Part shown: piece by piece, positions 17,054-24,188 of the stretch | How the letters are laid out: every line of letters begins with the position of its first letter | Position numbering within the stretch: the stretch's first letter is position 1 | From: an uncultured Anaerotignum sp. | Lineage (GTDB): Bacteria; Bacillota; Clostridia; Lachnospirales; Anaerotignaceae | Direction of reading: 5' to 3' | Assembly: GCF_934277605.1 (NCBI RefSeq) | Contig: NZ_CAKQVD010000001.1 | Span: 22,212-86,211 of the forward strand | DNA: 64,000 bases | Notes under the pieces: generated by a model | What the model was told of the DNA's origin: nothing | Database searches by the model: none | What the model saw: the letters and a program-made list of their open reading frames with translations, nothing else | Position numbers and translations under genes: made by a program

Positions 17054-18229
17054 TTATGCTTCGGTTTCTTCTGTCGGCTCTGCAGCCGCTTCGGCTTCCT
17101 CTGTCACAGCTTCCTCTGTCACAGCTTCTTCTGTGGCAATTTCTTCTGCGGCAGTCTCCTCTGTCACAGGCTCATCTGCCAAGAAGTTTGTCTCTCTTGC
17201 CTGTGTCTCACTCTTGATATCAATTCTCCAGCCTGTCAGCTTGGCGGAAAGTCTCGCATTCTGTCCTTCCTTGCCGATTGCCAAGGAAAGCTGATGATCC
17301 GGCACAACGATTTTTGCGCTCTGCTCTGCCTCGTTCAGCTTAACCTCCAAAACCTTAGAGGGACTCAACGCCGCCGCAATAAATTCCTTCGGGTCCTCGC
17401 TCCAGTTAATCACGTCAATCTTTTCGCCGCCCAGCTCGCTCACAATCACATTGACTCTGTAACCGTTCTGGCCCACGCAGGCACCCAAGGCATCCACGTT
17501 TTCATTCTTGGAATAAACCGCAATCTTTGTTCTGCTGCCCGCCTCTCTGGCAATGCTCTTGATTTCCACTGTGCCGTCATGCACCTCAGGCACCTCCTGC
17601 TCAAACAGGCGCTTTACCAATTCGGGATGTGTTCTGGAAACAAAAATCTGCGGCCCCTTTGTGCTTTGCTTAACCTCAAGCACATAAACCTTGATACGAT
17701 CCATGAAGCTATACTGCTCGCCGGGAATCTGCTCATTTGCGGAAAGAATCGCATCAATCTTGCCCATCTGTACGATTACGTTTCTGCGTTCCTTTCTCTG
17801 CACAATCGCAGTCACCACTTCTCTTTCCTTCGTGATATATTGATTGAACAAAATCTCTCTTTCTGCCTCACGGAACTTCTGCACAACCACCTGCTTTGCG
17901 GTCTGTGCGGAAATTCTGCCAAAGTCCTTGGGCGTCACTTCCAAATCCACAACGTCCCCCACATCATAGTTGGGGTTCAGCACCCGTGCCATCTCCAGAG
18001 AAATTTCAAGCTGCGGGTCCTCCACAGGGTTTGCAACGGTTTTCTGCGCATAGCAGGCAACATTGCCGGATTCTCTGTCAATCACAACCTTAATGTTCTG
18101 GCTTGTGCCAAAGTTTTTCTTGCAGGCAGAAACCAAGGATGCCTCGATTGCCTCGAACACAACTTCTTTATCAATGCCCTTTTCCTTTGCAACCAGATTC
18201 AGCGCATCCAAAAATTCTTTACTGTCCAT
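17054..18229 (-). CDS. nusA: Transcription elongation/termination factor NusA
   Basis: NusA binds RNA polymerase and nascent RNA to control pausing, termination and antitermination. The 391-residue protein has the N-terminal polymerase-binding domain (MDSKEFLDALNLVAKEKG), the S1 domain and two KH domains (VNVIVSELGGEKIDVINW; LSLAIGKEGQNARLSAKLTG). The tail of about 35 residues is unusually acidic and repetitive, built from TEEAVTEE and related units. Start ATG 18229 has GGAGG upstream. It follows rimP by 21 bp. Confidence 0.97.
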   Translation of the reverse strand: MDSKEFLDALNLVAKEKGIDKEVVFEAIEASLVSACKKNFGTSQNIKVVIDRESGNVACYAQKTVANPVEDPQLEISLEMARVLNPNYDVGDVVDLEVTPKDFGRISAQTAKQVVVQKFREAEREILFNQYITKEREVVTAIVQRKERRNVIVQMGKIDAILSANEQIPGEQYSFMDRIKVYVLEVKQSTKGPQIFVSRTHPELVKRLFEQEVPEVHDGTVEIKSIAREAGSRTKIAVYSKNENVDALGACVGQNGYRVNVIVSELGGEKIDVINWSEDPKEFIAAALSPSKVLEVKLNEAEQSAKIVVPDHQLSLAIGKEGQNARLSAKLTGWRIDIKSETQARETNFLADEPVTEETAAEEIATEEAVTEEAVTEEAEAAAEPTEETEA

Positions 18230-18250
18230 TTTCCAAATTCCTCCCTTAGC

Positions 18251-18718
18251 TTAAAAAATAACTGCCAATCTCACACTGGCGATATCCTTTTGTGCAAAAC
18301 AAACTTTCTTTCCGTCCTCTTCCTCAATGGAAAGCACACCATCCGCAAGCTCCAGCAGCTTGCCCTGATACTGCTTGCTGCCGTCCTGCGCCTTATACAG
18401 CTTCACATCAATGATTTCTCCCTGATATTTCACAAAATCCGCATCCTTCTTCAGCGGTCTGTCAATCCCCGGGGAGCTTACCTCCAAAATATAGGCCTGC
18501 TCGATGGGATCCTTCTCATCCAGCTTCACCTCAAGCGCCCGGCTGACCATCTCGCAGTCATCAATATTCACGCCGCCGTCCTTGTCAATATAAACACGCA
18601 AATACCAGTTTACGCCTTCCTTTACAAATTCCAAATCCACCAGCTCCAAGCCGTTTTCCGCAATAATCGGCTCCAGAATCGGCAGCACCTTTGCCTCCGT
18701 ATTGTTTGGTTTCGCCAT
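18251..18718 (-). CDS. rimP: Ribosome maturation factor RimP
   Basis: RimP acts in 30S assembly. The 155-residue protein has the family N-terminal segment ENGLELVDLEFVKEGVNWYLRVYIDKDGGV followed, after a short gap, by DDCEMVSRALEVKLDE and the motif LEVSSPGIDRPLKK. It is the first gene of the operon that runs to ribF. GAGGTG precedes the ATG at 18718. The promoter at 18870-18898 and a hairpin at 18813-18836 lie in front. Confidence 0.95.
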   Translation of the reverse strand: MAKPNNTEAKVLPILEPIIAENGLELVDLEFVKEGVNWYLRVYIDKDGGVNIDDCEMVSRALEVKLDEKDPIEQAYILEVSSPGIDRPLKKDADFVKYQGEIIDVKLYKAQDGSKQYQGKLLELADGVLSIEEEDGKKVCFAQKDIASVRLAVIF

Positions 18719-18812
18719 TTTAACACCTCATTTTCCTTTTTCTTCTCTTTTTCGTTCCAAAAACAGCCTGCACGCAGACCTTTTTTCCTCTCATTTGTCC
18801 ATACAATAACAA

Positions 18813-18836
18813 AGAGCGGGTTATTTGACCCACTCT
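18813..18836 (-). promoter_or_regulatory. Hairpin in the leader of the rimP-nusA operon
   Basis: Nine-nt arms (18813-18821 and 18828-18836, one G-U pair) with a 6-nt loop are followed on the minus strand by TTTGTTATT. The structure lies about 30 nt after the predicted transcription start, so it could act as an attenuator in a NusA-controlled operon. A role is inferred only. Confidence 0.5.
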
Positions 18837-18869
18837 TTTCTCCGACAATTATTATCATTACTTTGTATT

Positions 18870-18898
18870 ACTATACCACTTCTTTCCTTGGTTTGCAA
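18870..18898 (-). promoter_or_regulatory. Promoter of the rimP-nusA-infB operon
   Basis: On the minus strand TTGCAA (18893-18898), a 17-nt spacer and TATAGT (18870-18875). The remaining gene-free stretch 18899-19066 shows no further clear signal. Confidence 0.78.
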
Positions 18899-19066
18899 GG
18901 CTTTTTCGGAAAATTCCCTTGCAAAGTATCTTTCTTCGGCATATCACGGAAGAAGATGATGAAAGCAGAACCTATTTCAATCGCAGTTCCGAAAGGAGAT
19001 TATTTTATGTCAGCCCGCCCCCAAGCAATTTTTCATTGACGCCTTTCTCTTTTTTTATTTCTTTTT

Positions 19067-20344
19067 TTATTTCAATGTCACAAGCCCTTTTTCATACAGC
19101 CTCTGCAAGCTCATCAAAATCCCCGTTTTTGCATGGAACCAAGTCAAGCCGCCTTGGAAATAAACGGAATAGGGCGCTCTGATGGGGCCATCCGCACTCA
19201 GCTCAATCGAGGAGCCTTGGATAAATGCCCCTGCCGCCATGATAACATCACAGTTATAGCCCGGCATTGCATAAGGAATCGGCGTAACATAGCTGTCCAC
19301 AGGGGCCGCCGCCTGAATCCCTTGACAAAAGGCCTCCATTGCCTCCGCACTGCCCAGCTCCACCGCCTGAATGATGTCATGGCGTGCCTCTGTGCTGTCG
19401 GGAATCACACGAAAGCCCAGCCTTTCATAAATATTCGCCGCAAAAACAGCCCCCTTCAATGCCCCTGCCGTAACCGTAGGAGAAAGGAAAAAGCCTTGAT
19501 ACAGCGCACGGTTCAAATCCAGAGAGGCACCCACCTCCTGCCCCAAGCCTGGTGCGCTCAAGCGATAGGCACATCTGTCAATGCAGCTTTGCTTGCCGCA
19601 GATATAGCCGCCGATTGGTGCCAAGCCGCCGCCGGGGTTTTTAATCAAAGAGCCGACAATCATATCCGTACCCACATTGGATGGCTCAATCACATCCACA
19701 AATTCGCCATAGCAGTTGTCCACCATGCAAATCACATCGCTCTTGATTTCCTTGATAAACGCAATCAGCTCCCCAATCTGCTGCACAGAAAAGGTCGGCC
19801 GCATGGCATAGCCCTTGGAACGCTGAATCGTAACCAGCTTTGTTTTTTCATTGATGGCTTCTCTGATGGCAGGGTAGTCAAATGTCCCATCCTCCAACAG
19901 CTCCACCTGTCTGTAGCTGACACCGTATTCCATCAGAGAGCAGGCAGAGGGTACTGTCCCAATCACGTTTTCCAATGTATCGTATGGCTTGCCGACGGGG
20001 GAAAGCAGCTCATCCCCGGGCAAAAGATTCGCACTCAGCGCAACTGCCAGTGCGTGTGTCCCACAGGTAATCTGCGGACGCACCAGAGCCGCCTCCGTCC
20101 CAAAGCAGCGTGCATAAACCCTCTCCAGCTTATCTCTGCCGTTATCGTTGTAGCCATAGCCGGTCGAGCCTGCAAAGCAGGTGCCGTCCACACGTTCCTC
20201 CTGCATGGCACGCAGCACCTTCGCCTGATTGTATTCCGCCACAGCGTCAATTTTCGCAAAGCGTTCCTTCAGGTCCTCCAAAACCGCATTGCCGAAGGCC
20301 TCCACCTCTGCGGAAATCCCCAGCATACTGTATATATTGTCCAT
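19067..20344 (-). CDS. Methionine gamma-lyase family (YnbB/aluminium-resistance-like) PLP enzyme
   Basis: This 425-residue fold-type I PLP enzyme belongs to the group annotated as methionine gamma-lyase family or aluminium resistance protein. Visible signatures are FAGSTGYGYNDNGRDKLERV, ITCGTHALAVAL, CMVDNCYGEFV and the likely PLP-lysine site MIVGSLIKNPGGGLAPIGGY. The real substrate of these Firmicutes proteins is not settled, so I give no symbol. The start has AGGAG upstream, and a promoter at 20397-20425 drives it separately from topB. Confidence 0.85.
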   Translation of the reverse strand: MDNIYSMLGISAEVEAFGNAVLEDLKERFAKIDAVAEYNQAKVLRAMQEERVDGTCFAGSTGYGYNDNGRDKLERVYARCFGTEAALVRPQITCGTHALAVALSANLLPGDELLSPVGKPYDTLENVIGTVPSACSLMEYGVSYRQVELLEDGTFDYPAIREAINEKTKLVTIQRSKGYAMRPTFSVQQIGELIAFIKEIKSDVICMVDNCYGEFVDVIEPSNVGTDMIVGSLIKNPGGGLAPIGGYICGKQSCIDRCAYRLSAPGLGQEVGASLDLNRALYQGFFLSPTVTAGALKGAVFAANIYERLGFRVIPDSTEARHDIIQAVELGSAEAMEAFCQGIQAAAPVDSYVTPIPYAMPGYNCDVIMAAGAFIQGSSIELSADGPIRAPYSVYFQGGLTWFHAKTGILMSLQRLYEKGLVTLK

Positions 20345-20396
20345 GTTCCTTCTCCTATCTCAACAATCTCAAAAGGTTTTTTTCTCACAATCTAAA

Positions 20397-20425
20397 ATCA
20401 TATCAAATCTGATTTCTTCTTTCAA
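20397..20425 (-). promoter_or_regulatory. Promoter of the methionine gamma-lyase-like gene
   Basis: On the minus strand TTGAAA (20420-20425), a 17-nt spacer and TATGAT (20397-20402), about 50 bp before the start codon. It overlaps the 3' flank of topB. Confidence 0.7.
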
Positions 20426-20432
20426 GCATTTT

Positions 20433-22586
20433 TCACGCTTTTCCGCCCTCTCTGATAAAATCCATCAGCTCTATCTGCCCGCCCTTGTCCTTGTTCAGAA
20501 TCAAAACCGCCGTTCCTTTCTCGCCCGTCTGCGGCAATGTCACCGCCACGCGCTCGGATTTGTTCTTTTTCAGCAGCAGCTTCATCAGTCCGCCGTCCAG
20601 CTCCACCCCGTAGGGCTTTAGGCTGTCCTTCCAAACAGAAAATTTACAGCCGCTTTTCCAGCCCGCACAATAAAAGGATTTCGAGTTCTCCAAAATATCC
20701 CTTTGGCAAAGCGGGCATTTCCCAAAGGCATTGGTTTTCCGCCGTTTTCCTCTTATCTGTTCCTCCGGAAACACCACATCTGCCCGTCGGCCAGATGCCG
20801 CATCCTGTATCAAAAACCGCACATAACGGCGGATGCTTGCCATAAACCGCTCCTCCGTCATTTTTCCCTTCGCAATCGAGGAAAGTCCTTTTTCCCATTT
20901 GCCCGTGGTCTGCGGCGAACGCATTTCCTGCGGCACCACCTCAATCAGCTTTCTGCCCTTTTCCGTCGGCAAAAGGGTTTTCCCCTTTCTCGTCAGATAG
21001 CCCACCGTCAGCAGTCGCTCAATGATGGCGGCTCTGGTCGCAGGGGTGCCTAAGCCGCTGTCCTTCATCTGCTCCCTCAGTGCCTCATCCTCCACAAAGC
21101 GTCCCGCATTTTCCATGGCAGAAAGCAAAGAGCTTTCCGTATAGGGCTTGGGGGGCTGTGTCTTTTTCCGCAAAAGCTCCATTTTTTGAATCGTGCGTGT
21201 CTCCCCTTCCTGCAAGGGCGGCAGGTTTTGCTCCGTCTCCTCCTTGGGCCTTTTCTTTTTCGTCACAGTCGGCACAAGCGCCTTTTCCACCGCCTGCCAG
21301 CCCTCCTCCAGCACAACCGTCCCTTTGGAAAGGAAACGCTCCTCCTCTGCCTCCGCATAAGCCTTCGTAACCTCATATCTGTAATACGGATAAAAAACCG
21401 CCAAAAACCGTGCAGCCACCAGAGAAAACACCTTGCCCTCCTCATCGGAAAGGCTCTCCGGCCGCAGCTTTGCATCCGTCGGGATGATGGCATGGTGGTC
21501 TGTCACCCTTGTGTTATCAATGATACGCTTGGAAAAGGCTATTTTTTCCGTCAATGGCTGTGCATAGGGGGCATATTCCGGAATCTCCAGCAAACGCCGC
21601 ACAGTGCTTTGCACCTTCCCCTTCATGTCGTCGCTCAGATAACGGCTGTCTGTTCTCGGGTAGGTAATCATTTTTCGCTTTTCATATAGGCTTTGTGCAA
21701 TGTCCAACGTCTTTTTCGCAGAAAACCCGAATTTTTTGTTGCACTCCCTCTGTAATTCCGTCAAATCATAAAGCAGGGGCGGCGGTGTTTTCTTTTCTTC
21801 CTTCTCCACCTTCGTAACGGTCGCAGCCTTGCCGTTTACCTTCTCCAAAATCGCCTGCGCCGTTTCCTCCTTCTCTATGCGGCTATGCTCCTCCTTGTCA
21901 ATCCAAAGCCCCGTATAGCCGCCAAAGTCTGCCTGCAATTCAAAATAATCCTCCGCCTGAAAGGCATCAATCTCCTTCTGCCGCTCCACAATCAAGGCCA
22001 AGGTCGGTGTCTGCACACGCCCAATGCTCAATAAGGCATGATATTGCAGGGTGTAGGCCCTTGTGGCGTTCATCCCCACCAGCCAGTCCGCCTCACTTCT
22101 GCACTTTGCGGAGGTGTATAATAAGTCATATTCTCTGCCGTCCTTCAGCGTTCTGAAGCCCTCCTTGATGGCCTCCTCTGTCATACTGCTGATCCAGAGC
22201 CGCTGAAACGGCTTTTTGCATTTCGTAATTTCATAAATATAGCGGAAAATCAGCTCTCCCTCTCTCCCGCTGTCCGTTGCCGAAATCAAGCTGTCAATCT
22301 CCTTGCTGTGCATCCATTGGTGCAAAATCTTCAGCTGCTCCCTTGTCTGCTCGATTGCCTTCAGCTTCATTTCCTCAGGAAGAATCGGCAATGTGGAAAA
22401 ATTCCATTTCTTATATTTCTCGTCATATTCCTCCGGCTCGGCAAGGGTAACCAAATGCCCGACAGCCCAGGAAACCACATAACGCTCCCCAATCAGACAG
22501 CCGTCCCCCTTCTGCTTCGCCTGCAAAACCTTCGCAATATCCCTTGCCACAGATGGCTTCTCGGCAATCACCAGAATCCTTCCCAT
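20433..22586 (-). CDS. topB: DNA topoisomerase III (type IA)
   Basis: The enzyme relaxes and decatenates DNA by single-strand passage. The 717-residue protein has the Toprim start RILVIAEKPSVARDIAKVL with acidic residues in SATDSGREGELIFRYIY. The active-site tyrosine lies in MITYPRTDSRYLS near residue 315. The C-terminus holds a zinc-ribbon-like segment with cysteines FGKCPLCQRDI and CAGWKSGC. Topo III rather than topo I is favoured by the N-terminus and by the single C-terminal ribbon. GGAGGGAAG precedes the ATG. Confidence 0.94.
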   Translation of the reverse strand: MGRILVIAEKPSVARDIAKVLQAKQKGDGCLIGERYVVSWAVGHLVTLAEPEEYDEKYKKWNFSTLPILPEEMKLKAIEQTREQLKILHQWMHSKEIDSLISATDSGREGELIFRYIYEITKCKKPFQRLWISSMTEEAIKEGFRTLKDGREYDLLYTSAKCRSEADWLVGMNATRAYTLQYHALLSIGRVQTPTLALIVERQKEIDAFQAEDYFELQADFGGYTGLWIDKEEHSRIEKEETAQAILEKVNGKAATVTKVEKEEKKTPPPLLYDLTELQRECNKKFGFSAKKTLDIAQSLYEKRKMITYPRTDSRYLSDDMKGKVQSTVRRLLEIPEYAPYAQPLTEKIAFSKRIIDNTRVTDHHAIIPTDAKLRPESLSDEEGKVFSLVAARFLAVFYPYYRYEVTKAYAEAEEERFLSKGTVVLEEGWQAVEKALVPTVTKKKRPKEETEQNLPPLQEGETRTIQKMELLRKKTQPPKPYTESSLLSAMENAGRFVEDEALREQMKDSGLGTPATRAAIIERLLTVGYLTRKGKTLLPTEKGRKLIEVVPQEMRSPQTTGKWEKGLSSIAKGKMTEERFMASIRRYVRFLIQDAASGRRADVVFPEEQIRGKRRKTNAFGKCPLCQRDILENSKSFYCAGWKSGCKFSVWKDSLKPYGVELDGGLMKLLLKKNKSERVAVTLPQTGEKGTAVLILNKDKGGQIELMDFIREGGKA

Positions 22587-22627
22587 TTCAGCTTCCTCCC
22601 TTCCGTTTTTCTAACCGTTGCTTACAA

Positions 22628-22656
22628 ATGATACCATCTTCTTCCCAAATTGGCAA
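22628..22656 (-). promoter_or_regulatory. Promoter of topB
   Basis: On the minus strand TTGCCA (22651-22656), a 17-nt spacer and TATCAT (22628-22633), about 40 bp before topB. Confidence 0.6.
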
Positions 22657-22754
22657 ATGCCGCACCGCCTTTTGCATTTTAAAAATCATCTAAGGCAGTC
22701 CCTATGTCGCTCTATGTAGTACACTTTACTACGTCAGTGTATCAGTGTTTTTTA

Positions 22755-22783
22755 TTGACAATGCCGAAAAATCAAAGTAAAAT
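22755..22783 (+). promoter_or_regulatory. Promoter of degV
   Basis: TTGACA (22755-22760), a 17-nt spacer and TAAAAT (22778-22783), 60 bp before the start codon. Confidence 0.78.
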
Positions 22784-22842
22784 AAACCGATAGAAAGACT
22801 TTTTCAATCAATGCTTTGCAGAAAAAACGGAGGAAACGCTCT

Positions 22843-23727
22843 ATGTCTACATATAAAATACTTTCCGATACCTCCTGCGATATTCCCGCCGCAATGCTGG
22901 AACAGTTGGATGTGACCTATGTCCCCTTTCATGTTTCCTTTGATACAGTAAATTATCTAAAGGAATTGCAGGATATCACCCCCGATGAATTTTACGATAA
23001 AATCAATGCCGAAAAAATCTATCCCAAAACCTCTCTGCCCTCCATGCAGGATTATATGGATGCCATGGAGCCTGTTTTGCAGGCAGGCAAGGATGTTTTC
23101 TGCATCTGCCTTACGTCAAAATTCAGCGGCTCCTATCAAAGCGCCGTCAATGCGGCAGAGCTTATGCGGGAAGCCTATCCCGAACGCAAAATCAAGGTTC
23201 TGGATAGTGCCTGTGTGACAGGCTCCCAAGGGCTTTTGGTCTATGAGGCGTGCCGCATGAGAGATGCGGGCTTTTCCATGGAGGAGCTGATTGCCGTTCT
23301 CGATAAGCAAAAATATATGACAAAAATCAACTTTACCGTCGATTCTTTGGACTATCTCCAAAAGGGCGGCAGAATCGGCAAGGCCGCCGCATTGGCAGGC
23401 ACAATCCTGAATATCAAGCCGATTATCGTCATGCAAAATGGCGAGCTGCACCCCGAAAGCAAGGTGCGTGGGCATAAAAAGGCCCTCAAAACCATCTTGG
23501 ATATGACAAGAAATGAAATCGGCAGCGAAAAGGAACACTATCGCGTGCTGTTGGTGCGTGGGGAAAAGGAGCGCCATGCCACCGTAGAAGAAATGCGTCA
23601 GACCCTCTTGGCAGAAGGCTTCGATGTGATGGATGAAATCTGGCCCGTCGGCATCACCATCGGTACCCATACCGGTCCCACCCCCATCGGCATCTGCTAT
23701 ATCAAGAAATATGAATATGTGAAGTAA
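22843..23727 (+). CDS. DegV family fatty-acid-binding protein
   Basis: DegV/FakB proteins bind single fatty acids and, with a FakA kinase, feed exogenous fatty acids to phospholipid synthesis. The protein of about 294 residues begins YKILSDTSCDIP and has the binding segment LTSKFSGSYQSA and the region FTVDSLDYLQKGGRIGKAAA, all family hallmarks. The frame is open to 22816, but GGAGG lies before the ATG at 22843. It is one of few plus-strand genes here and is monocistronic, with its own promoter and a terminator at 23737-23771. Its FakA partner is not in the window. Confidence 0.92.
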   Translation: MSTYKILSDTSCDIPAAMLEQLDVTYVPFHVSFDTVNYLKELQDITPDEFYDKINAEKIYPKTSLPSMQDYMDAMEPVLQAGKDVFCICLTSKFSGSYQSAVNAAELMREAYPERKIKVLDSACVTGSQGLLVYEACRMRDAGFSMEELIAVLDKQKYMTKINFTVDSLDYLQKGGRIGKAAALAGTILNIKPIIVMQNGELHPESKVRGHKKALKTILDMTRNEIGSEKEHYRVLLVRGEKERHATVEEMRQTLLAEGFDVMDEIWPVGITIGTHTGPTPIGICYIKKYEYVK

Positions 23728-23736
23728 AATAGCAAA

Positions 23737-23771
23737 AGCCCTCGGAAAGCACTCTCCAAGGGCTGTTTTTT
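23737..23771 (+). terminator. Rho-independent terminator after degV
   Basis: AGCCCTCGG (23737-23745) pairs with CCAAGGGCT (23756-23764) apart from one mismatch and is followed by a run of seven T. Confidence 0.85.
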
Positions 23772-23853
23772 TGCTCTTTTTCATTTTTTCTCTCGTCAGC
23801 GAAAAATCCTCTCCAAAAAACGCTCTCCGCTTTTCAGAAGCCTGTCGGCAATC

Positions 23854-24021
23854 TCATTTTTCCTGATTCTCTATCGCATAAATCACACAGGCAATTCCGG
23901 CAATCAAGGAAAATAAAATCGCACCGCCCATCGCCTCATCTATTCTAATGCCCACGAAAAACCCAATCAAGCCCGCAATCAGCATCACAAAAATAGAAAC
24001 AATCATTCTAAATAAACGCAT
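23854..24021 (-). CDS. Small hydrophobic membrane protein
   Basis: The product is a protein of about 55 residues, mostly two membrane helices: MIVSIFVMLIAGLIGFFVGI and AILFSLIAGIACVIYAIE. I do not recognise a family. The frame is open to 24042, but AAGGGGG lies 7 nt before the ATG at 24021 (MRLFRM), which gives a cleaner N-terminus. It sits alone downstream of the pheT terminator on the same strand. Codon pattern and ribosome binding site argue that it is real. Confidence 0.6.
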   Translation of the reverse strand: MRLFRMIVSIFVMLIAGLIGFFVGIRIDEAMGGAILFSLIAGIACVIYAIENQEK

Positions 24022-24131
24022 ACCTGCACCCCCTTCCACCATTTCCTTTTACTGTTATTTTACTATTATTTACACTATTTTTTAAATAGATTCTTCTAAA
24101 CCTCTTTCAGGCGCACCTGCGCCGCCCCTAC

Positions 24132-24163
24132 AAAAAAACCGCCGCACCATCAGGTGTGGCGGT
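24132..24163 (-). terminator. Rho-independent terminator after pheT
   Basis: On the minus strand a GC-rich stem (24138-24148 with 24153-24163, loop TGAT) with one mismatch is followed by seven T. It lies 25 bp past the pheT stop. Confidence 0.9.
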
Positions 24164-24188
24164 TCTGTCTCTCGGAAATCCCGATTCC

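Noticed and set aside
17030..19039. A 669-codon plus-strand frame opposite nusA and rimP
   Set aside because: It is antisense to two well-supported genes and crosses their promoter. It has no ribosome binding site or domain.
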